Below are positions 35,620 through 43,719 of a stretch of 64,000 nucleotides of DNA, piece by piece. The stretch covers positions 310,001-374,000 of the forward strand of contig CAWIHS010000004.1 in NCBI GenBank assembly GCA_963836005.1. The letters run 5' to 3'. This stretch comes from CAWIHS01 sp963836005. GTDB taxonomy: Bacteria > Pseudomonadota > Gammaproteobacteria > GRL18. The translations under genes and the position numbers were made by a program. Under the pieces are notes generated by a model. That model saw only the letters and a program-made list of their open reading frames with translations. It was not told the DNA's origin and searched no databases. Numbering within the stretch: position 1 is the stretch's first letter; the number at the start of each line of letters is the position of its first letter.

Positions 35620-35729
35620 GTATTAATCCTTTTTAAATCAGTTGGCATGTCATTGATATGAAAATCTAATTGAGAATCATAATCATGATACTATAGGTTT
35701 TTTTTACTATAGATTAATAATGTTGAAAG

Positions 35730-35915
35730 TCAAGCCACATAATAAATATATTTATACGGCTCCAGATTATTGGCTTTAGCCGTCTCGATTAGACTGTAAC
35801 AACTGGCGCTGGCTTTGGCACCTCGCTGGGTATCGGCAAATAACCAGTTACGATGTCCCCCTTGTGGTCTAATCATGTGGCCAGTCAAACGCAGGGTTAA
35901 AGAAGCAGACTCCAT
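35730..35915 (-). pseudogene. IS66-family transposase (TnpC) C-terminal fragment
   Basis: The frame reads IRPQGGHRNWLFADTQRGAK then SCYSLIETAKANNLEPYKY, which matches the C-terminal block of IS66 TnpC (IRP...RKNWLFS.T..GA.AS...YSLIETAKANGLEPY.YL). The rest of the gene is absent. It is notable because R1 repeats carry IS66-like ends. Confidence 0.8.
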
Positions 35916-35978
35916 ATACTAGTTCTTTCGAAGAGCCTGACGATTTACCACAGACAGGGCTTAAACCTCAAGGATTAA

Positions 35979-36425
35979 CTAGTCCAGCAGTCCATCAAGG
36001 CCGATGACCAGTAATCCGAGTCCTGTTGTCCATATGGCACAGGCAATCAGGTCATATAGTGTGTACTTGGCGGGTGACAATCCGCTGATGCCTGTGAGCA
36101 GAGGTACCACGCTTCGAATCGCTGTCATCAGGCGACCGATTATGATGGCTATTTCCCCGTGCTTTACCAGCATTGCCTCTGTCTTGTCGAAGATGGCCTT
36201 GCGCCTGGTGACGAATTCAATGTGGTGAAATCTGGGACCAATCCATCTGCCTATGTAATATCCGCTGTGATCGGCAATGGCGGCGCCCAAAAATGCCAGC
36301 GGCAACATTTGCTGCAGGGTCGCAATGCCCTGGGTGTAAAGCACGGTACAAACACTGAGCAGTATGGCGCCCGAGATAAAAACGCCGATGCCGGGGCATG
36401 CTTCCAGGAATGCGATTGTTGGCAC
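35979..36425 (-). CDS. DedA-family membrane protein, start uncertain
   Basis: A 148-residue DedA/VTT-family membrane protein. Family features are PLAFLGAAIADHSGYYIGRWIGPRF, MLVKHGEIAIIIGRLMTAIRSVVPLLTGISGL (re-entrant and Arg motifs) and a last helix. GTG 36425 is the first start codon. The reading frame and homology (ILQWIEKHQEYALFIV) continue upstream to about 36480 without any ATG, GTG or TTG. Either a rare start is used or the 5' end is damaged. It lies downstream of the SDR operon, 360 bases away. Confidence 0.7.
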   Translation of the reverse strand: MPTIAFLEACPGIGVFISGAILLSVCTVLYTQGIATLQQMLPLAFLGAAIADHSGYYIGRWIGPRFHHIEFVTRRKAIFDKTEAMLVKHGEIAIIIGRLMTAIRSVVPLLTGISGLSPAKYTLYDLIACAIWTTGLGLLVIGLDGLLD

Positions 36426-36638
36426 AATGAACAGTGCGTACTCCTGGTGTTTTTCTATCCATTGCAGGATTATATCGCCGATGACATGTACCTCGCTTGG
36501 GTAACAATTTGAATGTTAGCAATGGTGGAACGAAAGCTCTAGAACGCTCTATGTTGCGGTTAACCCTTTGCGGTTAAAAAGCCAAATGTGTCAGGATGCA
36601 AAATTATGCCTGCCTGCCGCTCATTGAGTTCCGCACCA

Positions 36639-36667
36639 CAGAAAGCAGGTTTGAAAACTGCTTTCTG
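36639..36667. repeat. Perfect 10-bp hairpin
   Basis: CAGAAAGCAG and CTGCTTTCTG around a 9-base loop, in the 400-base gap between the SDR stop and the DedA gene. It may end the SDR operon transcript; there is no clear T-run. The rest of 36481-36836 shows no gene. Confidence 0.45.
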
Positions 36668-36836
36668 TTCAACTGTTGCCGCTATACTGGTAAACTTCGG
36701 CTACACCAGGATTTCAGATACGCCTTTTAACCTGCTTGAGCAAGTCAATAGGGCAGGTCAGTTTGGAATCAATGCCGGGTCATGGCAGCCCTACGTTAAT
36801 ACTCTATTCGTCTGAGCGGTGATGCAGTCATACTAT

Positions 36837-37766
36837 CTAGCCTTCATGCTGAAGGTAAGACAACCTCGTTGTGTCGAAGGGTTCCGGTTCCAGGTCGAAG
36901 GTCTGGAATGCATTGTGTCCATCACAGGTATTACCCTCCATGAGCATCGTCAGCTGGTCGCGGGTGACTGGGAAAAATTCAAACTGATCCAGGGCCGCTG
37001 CGAGACCTTTGAGTAGCAATACCGGTGCCGGAAACGCGCGCTTGGTAGTTCCGGCTGCAGCGGCAATCGTCTTGAGTATCTCTTTCCACGACAACGACAC
37101 CGGTCCGCACAATGCGAATATCTGTCCTCCCGTCTCCGGCATGTCCAGGGCCTGTACGAAGACCGAGGCAACATCCTTGACGTGCACCGGTGACATGCGA
37201 AACTCTCCGGCATTGAGCGGCAGCAGCCCCTCGTAGAACAGGGGTGCCGGGAGTGGCGAGCGCACGATGTCCCGGTACAGCTGTGTGGCGAACTCCATTC
37301 GACCGCGCGGCTCGCCAAACAGCACCGACGGCCGAAACACCGTCCAGTCCAGGCCGGTGCTTTTAAGGTACTGCTCTGCCATGTACTTGGTGCGCTGGTA
37401 CCCGGTACCGTCTGCCTTTACGCCATTGGCGCTCATCAACAAAAAGCGGCTCACCCCGGCCTCTTTGGCGGTATCCATGGCGCGCTTTGCGCCCTCGAAA
37501 TGCAGCGCCTCGTAGGTCACTTTGCTGGACGGGAACTCACGCAGAATACCAATATTGTATATGGCGGCATCCGCGCCGGATAAGGCTGCCCGTATTGAGT
37601 CCGGACTGGCGATGTCGCCATCGAGCAGCGTGCAACGCTCATGGTGCCTGACCTTGTAACGGCTTTCAGGCCTTACCAGCAGGACCGGGTGGTGTCCCTT
37701 GTCGAGCAACTCATCGATCAGGTAACCGCCAACATAGCCGGTACCGCCGAAGACTGTAACTTTCAT
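36837..37766 (-). CDS. NAD(P)-binding SDR, NDUFA9-like atypical family
   Basis: A 309-residue Rossmann protein starting MKVTVFGGTGYVGGYLIDEL (the GGTGYVG dinucleotide motif), with DGDIASPDSIRAAL, GADAAIYNIGILRE, FLLMSANGVKADGTGYQRTKYMAE (YxxxK-like) and FRPSVLFGEP. It belongs to the extended atypical SDR group related to complex-I subunit NDUFA9 and NmrA-like sugar-nucleotide reductases. It overlaps the SRPBCC gene by 4 bases and is the third gene of a tight GC-rich operon (DUF393, SRPBCC, SDR). Confidence 0.88.
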   Translation of the reverse strand: MKVTVFGGTGYVGGYLIDELLDKGHHPVLLVRPESRYKVRHHERCTLLDGDIASPDSIRAALSGADAAIYNIGILREFPSSKVTYEALHFEGAKRAMDTAKEAGVSRFLLMSANGVKADGTGYQRTKYMAEQYLKSTGLDWTVFRPSVLFGEPRGRMEFATQLYRDIVRSPLPAPLFYEGLLPLNAGEFRMSPVHVKDVASVFVQALDMPETGGQIFALCGPVSLSWKEILKTIAAAAGTTKRAFPAPVLLLKGLAAALDQFEFFPVTRDQLTMLMEGNTCDGHNAFQTFDLEPEPFDTTRLSYLQHEG

Positions 37767-38284
37767 GCCGTGTTCTCCTCTCTCGCCAGCGCATGGGATG
37801 CATGTATGCTGGTTTTCGGTTTACCGCCGAACAGCCGGGTGAATACCTGCTCCCGATAATCGAAGATGTGCTCCAGAGATGGCCGTACATAGAGCGTGTG
37901 GGCCAGGTCTCTGACGGGAACGATCAGCGCCATAGGCAGAACGTAACGCACCTCATCGTACAGCAGGGTTCCCCCGTCTCGAGGTTCAAATCTGTGAGTG
38001 TGATGCCAAAAGGAATAGGGCCCGGATATCTGTTCATCGACAAAGCATCGGGGTGGCTCGTATGTTGTAATTAGCGTTCGCCAACGGACTGGCAGTCCCA
38101 TGACGCGAATGGTGTAGTCGATGATACGACCCTTCTCCATGTCCACCGGTAGTGGTGTTAGCAGCCGAAAACCGAGGCTCGGTGGTGTGATCAAGGCAAG
38201 GTTCTCGGGTTGGGCGAAAAACGGGAAGATTCGCTGCAGCGGTGATGCCACCCATTGTTGCCTCTGCAGGGTGTAGCAACGCAT
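37763..38284 (-). CDS. SRPBCC-family (cyclase/dehydrase-like) protein
   Basis: A 173-residue START-like fold protein. Visible features are the opening QRQQWVASPLQRIFPFFAQP, ENLALITPPSLGFRLLTP, IDYTIRVMGLPVRWRTLI, FVDEQISGPYSFWHHTHRFE and LLYDEVRYVLP, the usual ligand-cavity strands of SRPBCC proteins found with SDR partners. Its ATG overlaps the stop of the DUF393 gene by one base and its stop overlaps the SDR start, so the three are translationally coupled. The ligand is unknown. Confidence 0.88.
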   Translation of the reverse strand: MRCYTLQRQQWVASPLQRIFPFFAQPENLALITPPSLGFRLLTPLPVDMEKGRIIDYTIRVMGLPVRWRTLITTYEPPRCFVDEQISGPYSFWHHTHRFEPRDGGTLLYDEVRYVLPMALIVPVRDLAHTLYVRPSLEHIFDYREQVFTRLFGGKPKTSIHASHALAREENTA

Positions 38285-38712
38285 CAGCGATCCCTCACCC
38301 CGGTCCTGGTTGTGCAGCTGCCGGTTTCACAGCGCTGGCGATAGCGCCATCCCGCGAAGTGGCGGTAGACAAATCCAAGAGGGCGACGTAAACCGAGGAC
38401 GGTCACCAGCTTCGCCAGCCATCGGTATGCCGGCAAATGCTGCCAGATGACCAGAAACGCATCGACGCCGCATTGCCAGCGACCGGCCGCGTCCAGCACG
38501 TGCAGTTCAGCCATTGCCCGTTCAAGCGAGAGGCCATGCTCGGCGAGGGTCTCGGGTTCGTTCACAGCGTCCACCCAGTGCAACCTCTTCGCGCTGTCCA
38601 TGCGGCGATAGTGGGCGATCTCGCGACGACACAACGGGCAGTCACCATCGTAGAATACCCTCGGGCGGGCTGTATCGGAATTCTGGGGCGATATATGGGT
38701 CTGAGCGCTCAT
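38284..38712 (-). CDS. DUF393 (DCC family) thiol-disulfide oxidoreductase-like protein
   Basis: A 142-residue thioredoxin-fold protein with the DCC signature VFYDGDCPLCRREIAHYRR (Asp-Cys-x-x-Cys) near residue 20. KRLHWVDAVNEPE and MAELHVLDAAGRWQCGVDAFL follow. It is the first gene of the DUF393-SRPBCC-SDR operon. The family may act as a thiol oxidoreductase, but its substrate is not known. The promoter presumably lies in 38713-38887. Confidence 0.9.
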   Translation of the reverse strand: MSAQTHISPQNSDTARPRVFYDGDCPLCRREIAHYRRMDSAKRLHWVDAVNEPETLAEHGLSLERAMAELHVLDAAGRWQCGVDAFLVIWQHLPAYRWLAKLVTVLGLRRPLGFVYRHFAGWRYRQRCETGSCTTRTGVRDR

Positions 38713-38887
38713 CGTACTTTCTCCAGTATAGGCGAATGTGTTTTAAAATTCAGGGGAAATCCATGACTGCTGTTCATAAAGTTGCTTCCTGTACATGGAC
38801 GTTTGCTGTGTCGTGACATGCCAACGACCGAATCCATGTTTCGCCTGCTTTCTGTAAGTAGAGTCCACTAACCTGACAGCGTCTGGT

Positions 38888-39346
38888 TCATGGTTTGAGT
38901 TGGTCTCGAAGTGTTTCGACGCGTCTTGCATTGGTGCCCAGATCGCTCAAGCCGAGTTGGGAAGAAGACCGCACCTGAATTAACTGGTCATCAGCAAGAA
39001 ACAGCAATTGAACGTCATCCCGGAAATTCATCAGCGGTGTGGTGACAATCGCCTGCATGAAGTTGCCGTCATCAACGATTATCTCCCAGTCTTCCTGCAG
39101 GGCAATCCATGCCTTAAGTTTCTGCCATTGTTCGGCGTTTGCCCTGATCGGTTCGCTGGCCTGTGCACCACGACCGGATTGGCTGTTAATGCAATTAGGT
39201 AACCAACCGCATTCCGGCAATACATGTGGGTTTTGTGGTTTGCTGGGTGAGTTGCTGCAACCGGCCAGCGATAGCACAGCTGCCAGGGTGAAGCTGATAT
39301 GCACTCTAAGTTGCTGACGGGTAGAGGTCTTTCCGGAATTACTCAT
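38888..39346 (-). CDS. DUF1499 lipoprotein
   Basis: A 152-residue lipoprotein starting MSNSGKTSTRQQL at 39346, with lipobox LSLAGCSN. DUF1499 features are LPECGWLPNCINS, EQWQKLKAWIALQEDWEIIVDDGNFMQAIV, FRDDVQLLFL and IQVRSSSQLGLSDLGTNARR. The frame stays open another 101 codons upstream, but that part is a shifted reading of two gene fragments and has no homology. The start overlaps the TGA of the AarF/ABC1 fragment (39343-39346), suggesting former operon coupling. Confidence 0.85.
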   Translation of the reverse strand: MSNSGKTSTRQQLRVHISFTLAAVLSLAGCSNSPSKPQNPHVLPECGWLPNCINSQSGRGAQASEPIRANAEQWQKLKAWIALQEDWEIIVDDGNFMQAIVTTPLMNFRDDVQLLFLADDQLIQVRSSSQLGLSDLGTNARRVETLRDQLKP

Positions 39347-39495
39347 TGATACGGATACCTTTCGAGGATAGTGCGCACGTCGACCCTTGCATGCAGGCGT
39401 GCAGCCAGCAGGTACAGTCCACCCAGCTTGCGGTGCAGGAATACGGCATCGGCAGGCGGCGTGTGCCAGTAGCCCTGATTGAAGCTCAGTGCCAT
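39343..39495 (-). pseudogene. AarF/ABC1-kinase-like C-terminal fragment
   Basis: The frame from 39495 reads MALSFNQGYWHTPPADAVF, then LHRKLGGLYLLAARLHARVD and VRTILERYPYQ-stop. The LHRKLGGLYLLAARL...VDVR wording is typical of the end of AarF/UbiB (ABC1) kinase-like proteins. Only ~50 codons remain. It is fused out of frame to the YSC84 fragment immediately upstream, marking a deletion that removed the middle of both genes. Confidence 0.6.
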
Positions 39496-39689
39496 CCCTG
39501 CGCACCGCCAATACCAGCCCGTCCGACTGATGGAAAGACGGCATAACCGTAGCTGCGATCGAAAAAAGTATTGCTTTCACCGGTGTTTCGGAAAACGTTG
39601 ACGGTGTCTTGAAAATTATCTGCCCAGGCACCTGCCAAGGGACATGCAAACATTAAGAAGAACGTGGTCAGTCTTAGGTATCTATTCAT
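39486..39689 (-). pseudogene. YSC84/SylF-domain protein, N-terminal fragment
   Basis: A signal peptide (residues 1-23, ending AGAWADN) followed by NVFRNTGESNTFFDRSYGYAV and FPSVGRAGIGGAQG, which is the start of a YSC84/SylF lipid-binding domain. The frame ends three residues later. Full-length proteins are about 180-230 residues. It is the 5' half of the deletion chimera with the ABC1 fragment. Confidence 0.65.
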
Positions 39690-39982
39690 CAGTCGAATCC
39701 CGGCATGTTTTTCGATTATCGTTCGAATCGGATTTTATCTCCGTCGTCACATGCTATTTCCTAAGGATAGGAAATTCAATGGAACTTTTCAATCTATAAA
39801 TTGAAAATTGATGAGTCAATAACCTAGAAATGACCGCTTATCAGCAAGAGACTGTGTTTTACAGTACAACGCTACTTCTCGGATTTAAAACCAGACACTG
39901 ATATCAACATCAGCCACCCTGACTGCTGGAATAAAGAGGGAGAACATGAAGCATTGATATCATGGCTTGATGAGGTACACAT

Positions 39983-40086
39983 CCCGAGAGTATGGCTAAC
40001 CGCCGACAGGATTACACCTAACATTTCCGCCGCTTTGGTAACGGACGCCACTTCCAGAGCAGTCACCAACGTTTCGCAATATGTCC
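39983..40086 (-). pseudogene. LysR-family helix-turn-helix fragment
   Basis: The reverse frame reads ETLVTALEVASVTKAAEMLG and VILSAVSHTL, the classical LysR N-terminal helix-turn-helix (…ASVTKAAE.L.VSQSAVSHTL). It stops resembling the family right after this. It overlaps the first codons of the divergent DUF2092 gene, so that junction is probably a rearrangement. The rest of 39690-39982 is empty. Confidence 0.6.
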
Positions 40087-40818
40087 GTTGTGGCGCTGTC
40101 CTTGACAGTTATTTTTGGGACGTCCATGACGGTGAGAGCCGATGAGGCCGATGCCAGGAAGCTACTCAAGGGCATGTCAGATTACCTTGCCTCAAAAAAC
40201 GCCTTCGAGATTGTCACCAAGGATGAGCAAAAACTCGCACTGGTGAGTTCCGGCAGCGTCACTCTCAAGCGGCCCGACAAGATCAGCACCATGCGCTCAG
40301 GCGGATTTGCGGATGTTGAGATGTCCTTTGACGGGAAAACACTGACTTTACTGGGCAAAAATCTGAATGTCTATTCGCAGGTTGATGTGCCGGGCACGGT
40401 CGATAACCTGGTTGATGAGTTGAAGACCCAATATAACAGGCCTTTACCTGCTGCGGATTTGCTGTTGACTAACTCCTACGATGCGCTGATGCTTGATGTC
40501 GTCGACGTAAAGGATCTTGGCAGCGGCGTAATTGGCGGCGTTGAATGCGATTACCTGGCTTTTCGAAATAAAGAGGTTGACTGGCAGATATGGATCGCAC
40601 AAGGGGAACGCCCTTATCTTTGCCGATATACCATCACATCCAAGCACATGATCAGTGGACCTCAATACACCATTCAGACCAGGAACTGGAAGACTGGAGA
40701 TGAGGTAGCGGCTGATTTCAGCTTCAAGAACACAACCAAGGCCAAAAAGGTTGAGCTGAAGGATCTTAAGGGTACGGATGATTTGCCAGAGCATTTTAAG
40801 ATGGGAGAATCTAAATGA
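40081..40818 (+). CDS. DUF2092 periplasmic protein (LolA-like fold)
   Basis: A 245-residue exported protein. A hydrophobic leader (SVVALSLTVIFGTSMTVRADE) lacks the usual basic N-region, perhaps because the start adjoins the LysR remnant. DUF2092 features are ARKLLKGMSDYLASKNAF, GSVTLKRPDKISTMRSGG, NLVDELKTQYNRPLPAADLL and YLCRYTITSKHMISGPQYT. The LolA-like fold suggests binding of a lipid or hydrophobic ligand in the periplasm; the actual role is unknown. It overlaps the next gene by 4 bases (ATGA). Confidence 0.85.
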   Translation: MSVVALSLTVIFGTSMTVRADEADARKLLKGMSDYLASKNAFEIVTKDEQKLALVSSGSVTLKRPDKISTMRSGGFADVEMSFDGKTLTLLGKNLNVYSQVDVPGTVDNLVDELKTQYNRPLPAADLLLTNSYDALMLDVVDVKDLGSGVIGGVECDYLAFRNKEVDWQIWIAQGERPYLCRYTITSKHMISGPQYTIQTRNWKTGDEVAADFSFKNTTKAKKVELKDLKGTDDLPEHFKMGESK

Positions 40819-41006
40819 ATATTTTTAAACAACGGGCTATCCAGGTGATTACTGGGATAATCGTAATTTTCGGATCTGAATTTGGAGAGGGGATGGCGTT
40901 CCCGGGGTTTCACAGTGTCATACCGACGGCTGAAGCCGTGGTTGGGCGCCCACTGACACCGGTGAGTGTTGCCGGGGTGTCGCGGCGCACGTCACGACGG
41001 GATTAG
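40815..41006 (+). CDS. Small exported protein co-encoded with DUF2092
   Basis: A 63-residue protein with a hydrophobic N-terminal segment (about 8-20), then TAEAVVGRPLTPVSVAGVSRR and an Arg-rich end. The ATGA overlap with the DUF2092 gene supports real translation, and the VGRPLTPVSVAGV wording is one I associate with small partners of DUF2092 genes. A terminator follows. Function unknown. Confidence 0.6.
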   Translation: MNIFKQRAIQVITGIIVIFGSEFGEGMAFPGFHSVIPTAEAVVGRPLTPVSVAGVSRRTSRRD

Positions 41007-41021
41007 GCGTACACATTATTA

Positions 41022-41058
41022 AAGCCTTGTAGGTTAGAGACCTATGAGGCTTTTTTTT
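41022..41058 (+). terminator. Rho-independent terminator of the DUF2092 operon
   Basis: AAGCCT pairs with AGGCTT and TAGGT with ACCTA around a short loop, followed by eight T residues. It lies 16 bases after the stop. No gene was seen in 41059-41285. Confidence 0.8.
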
Positions 41059-41285
41059 ATGAATACAATCATAGTAAGCAAACAACGCAAGTGGTAACCC
41101 GGTAGAAAATTGATTAACACCTATGCAAGGAGCAAACCTCAGTATCAAAAAATCACAGATACTTTATAACCCTTAACAAACAGTCATTTCCTGAAAACTG
41201 GTAACTGTCAGGTTTAAACTGGTTCAGAACAGCTTAAGGTTTATTCAGTTGATAAAAACCTTGCCCCAAGCCAATGCCCTGTTCT

Positions 41286-41570
41286 TTACCTTTGGCCTTT
41301 ACCCTGGCCCTTACCGCCACCCATACCCTGTTGTTTTTTTCCACCTTCATTCTGATTCCGGTTCATTTGACCCTGGCCGGTTTCATTTCGAACCCTATTG
41401 CGTTCTTTTTTTTGTTCTTGCTGCTGACCGGACTGACCCTGTTTCTGCATTGACTGGTTGCCTTTACCTCCGTCACCACCTTTGCCTCCGCCGGAGCCTT
41501 TTGCAAAGGCGGTGCCTGCGGACCACATTAAGACAGTTGTGATAAGAATTGCCGCTAATAACTTTCTCAT
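41286..41570 (-). CDS. Secreted low-complexity Gly/Lys/Gln-rich protein
   Basis: A 94-residue protein with a signal peptide (MRKLLAAILITTVLMWSAG, cleavage after AFA), followed by a disordered tail of glycine-lysine and glutamine-rich runs (KGSGGGKGGDGGKG, QSGQQQEQKKERN, GMGGGKGQGKGQR). The start at ATG 41570 has GAGAGG suitably upstream; an in-frame TTG five codons earlier is less likely. Highly basic once exported. The family is unknown, and low complexity makes database matches untrustworthy. Confidence 0.6.
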   Translation of the reverse strand: MRKLLAAILITTVLMWSAGTAFAKGSGGGKGGDGGKGNQSMQKQGQSGQQQEQKKERNRVRNETGQGQMNRNQNEGGKKQQGMGGGKGQGKGQR

Positions 41571-41585
41571 GACATGACCTCTCAA

Positions 41586-42684
41586 TAATTAGTCGTTAAG
41601 CGTTAAGGATAGGCAAATCAATGACGCTTTTCAATCAATAAATCTAAAATTGTAACATTTTGATGTTTTAAATTAGGTAATTGGTGACAGAAAATCCAGA
41701 AAAAGTGAGTCAAAAAACTGAGATAGACTATTTTGGCTTAATTCTCCCGATTTTTGGGGGAAAAAGTTTCTACTCACAAATTCGGAACATTTCAGTACGG
41801 TCAAAAAAAAGGGTGTATGTATTGAAACACTCACCTGGAAACACATTGATTGAACTCAACATCTGCTATGGACTGTTCGTCCACCTCATCACTCAATGGT
41901 TCCTCAATGTAATCATCCCAGCCTGGCGGTCCTCGAGCAGTTAATATTGCAGGAGGTTCAGTGGTTTAACCCACCGATTTCAGTATCTTGTTAATGGCCG
42001 GTTTAGACCAACTTGGCGTTGCTAGCCTGATTACTGAAATGACTGCAATTACCACAAACCGGAAGTCATATAAAAATATTCTGAATATTACTCATCGCAG
42101 TGTAAGTCTATACCCGCTTAATGCTCATTGCTGCCGATCATTGCCAGCACTTCGAATTAGTCTTGACATCCCTGAGCAGAAATTTCAATCATTTATAAAA
42201 CTCAGTCGTAACATCTCAATAACTCCGTGCAAGATCCCCTCCCCATATCAGGGGGAAGGAACTTAAACTGCATGGACTTATTGAGAAGTTACACTCAGTC
42301 TAAAATTACTGCATTTTGTAGCATTGCTGCAATTTGAGTAATTTGAACTAGGCTATCACCAGATAGAAAAGAAGTAATTCACTTTCTCTTTGTGTGTTCA
42401 GAATTTGATCAAATCAATTTTGTCGTGGAACGTAAGAGACCCAATGGGCACCTTCAACAATTTTTCCGACATGGTTTGTGTCAGTAACTGTCACAGAGTG
42501 ATCACCATTAACAATGACACTAATAATACCTTAGCAAATCACTAAGATATACCCTGTTATACTCCTTTTTACCTTTGTCCTTAGATTCGTGATTTTTACA
42601 CGTGACTCCGTGACAATGAGTTTGTTGTGCGGGTTTCAGAGGTTTTTGAAACGTGACATTTTCTTTTTGTCACGCTTTGAAATG
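41586..42684. other. 1.1-kb region with one unidentified gene remnant
   Basis: The only protein-like stretch is a reverse frame at 41831-41965 without a start codon. It reads TEPPAILTARGPPGWDDYIE and EPLSDEVDEQSIADVEFNQ and ends in a natural-looking stop, the look of a transposase or helicase C-terminus I could not name. The rest is AT-rich without repeats from the three families. Confidence 0.45.
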
Positions 42685-42930
42685 CTAGTTTCGGGGATAT
42701 AGCGCATATAAAGAGTCTGAGAATTGATCCAATTCGTAACCTTTCGCTCTTTCATATGTGATCCTGATTGTTTTGGAATGAATGTGAAAAGTTTTCAAAA
42801 TCTTTGCCAGGCTATTTTGAGTCAGTGGTTTCCCTTTTTTCCATTCGCACCATGGCCTTTCTTCCAGTTTTACTAATTCATTTACCAGATCGCTTGAAAA
42901 GGCTTTAATCCAGTCATATTCTCCAAATAA
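42685..42930 (-). pseudogene. DUF3631-domain fragment (phage/plasmid primase C-terminus)
   Basis: The reverse frame reads FGEYDWIKAFSSDLVNELVK, then EERPWCEWKKGKPLTQNSLA, KILKTFHIHSKTIRITYERA and KGYELDQFSDSL before the stop at 42685. The pattern EERPW.EW..GKPLT...LA..L..F.I...TIR fits the DUF3631 domain at the C-terminus of phage- and plasmid-type primase/helicase proteins. The N-terminal part is missing. The ISL3 transposase remnant adjoins directly, so the element probably inserted into this gene. Confidence 0.65.
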
Positions 42931-43719
42931 TTGAGTGGGTTCTTTCTGGTTCTGGAAGCTTCACCATCGTATGAAACAAGGCGATTTTAAGTATATCGTA
43001 GTTCTTAAATCCATAAGATCTTCTCGTGACCAGATTTATTTTACGGTTTAAACCTTCCACAGCACCCGAAGAATAGGCTTTTTTATCACTTTGAGGTAAG
43101 GTTTCCACAGGTCAGAGCAGACAAACTTTATGTTTTGACCGTTTTCCTTTCCCCATTCCCTGAAGCATTTCAATAAACTCTTAACCGTTCTCTTTTTTTC
43201 AACAAACAGTCGTCGTTTTTCATTCAGGTCAAGCTGATACATCAGGGTTAAATACTGATGCCCTTTGCCATATTGAATTTCATCAACACCAATGGCCTCA
43301 ATCTGGCTTAAATCACGATGAGCCAGCCCATACTCACCCATTTGTTTAACCGCGGTAAAAACATTATGCCAGGAGGTTTTAAAAGATCCAGCAACCTCAC
43401 TCCAGGATAGTTTTTTCGCCCAATGTGCTAAAAATTGTCCATAGGTATTGGTTATCTGACTTTTTCCCTGTGCCCAGGGAATTTGTTCAATTCGAACACC
43501 GCAGTCTGGACAATTGACCCGCCTCATCCGATATCTAAAAAATGTAGACATACCCCACAATGGCACAAATTCAAAATCTCTGGAGCTTGCTTTGTGATCA
43601 TAAATACTATGATGCTCACCACAAACAGAACAGATAGGTTTGCCATTTTTTCTGGCTGATATTTCAATGATCAGCATTTCTTGCTGATCTTTTTCCTCAA
43701 TATATTCTTTTTCATACAC
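42914..43719 (-). pseudogene. ISL3-family transposase with internal deletion and frameshift
   Basis: The N-terminal part (43719 to about 43090) has the ISL3 zinc-finger CSVCGEHHSIYDHK and NCPDCGVRIEQIPWA, then IEAIGVDEIQYGKGHQYLTL (a catalytic Asp) and SDLWKPYLKVIK. It then jumps to the C-terminal block AYSSGAVEGLNRKINLVTRR and SYGFKNYDILKIALFHTMVK in another frame. About 125 residues between the two, including catalytic positions, are absent. Intact ISL3 transposases are about 400 residues. The element is dead. Confidence 0.85.

Noticed and set aside
42342..42351. Possible left attachment site matching the tRNA (ATTTGAACTA)
   Set aside because: Only ten bases are shared with the tRNA T-arm and the match does not begin at the tRNA 3' end, so chance is likely.
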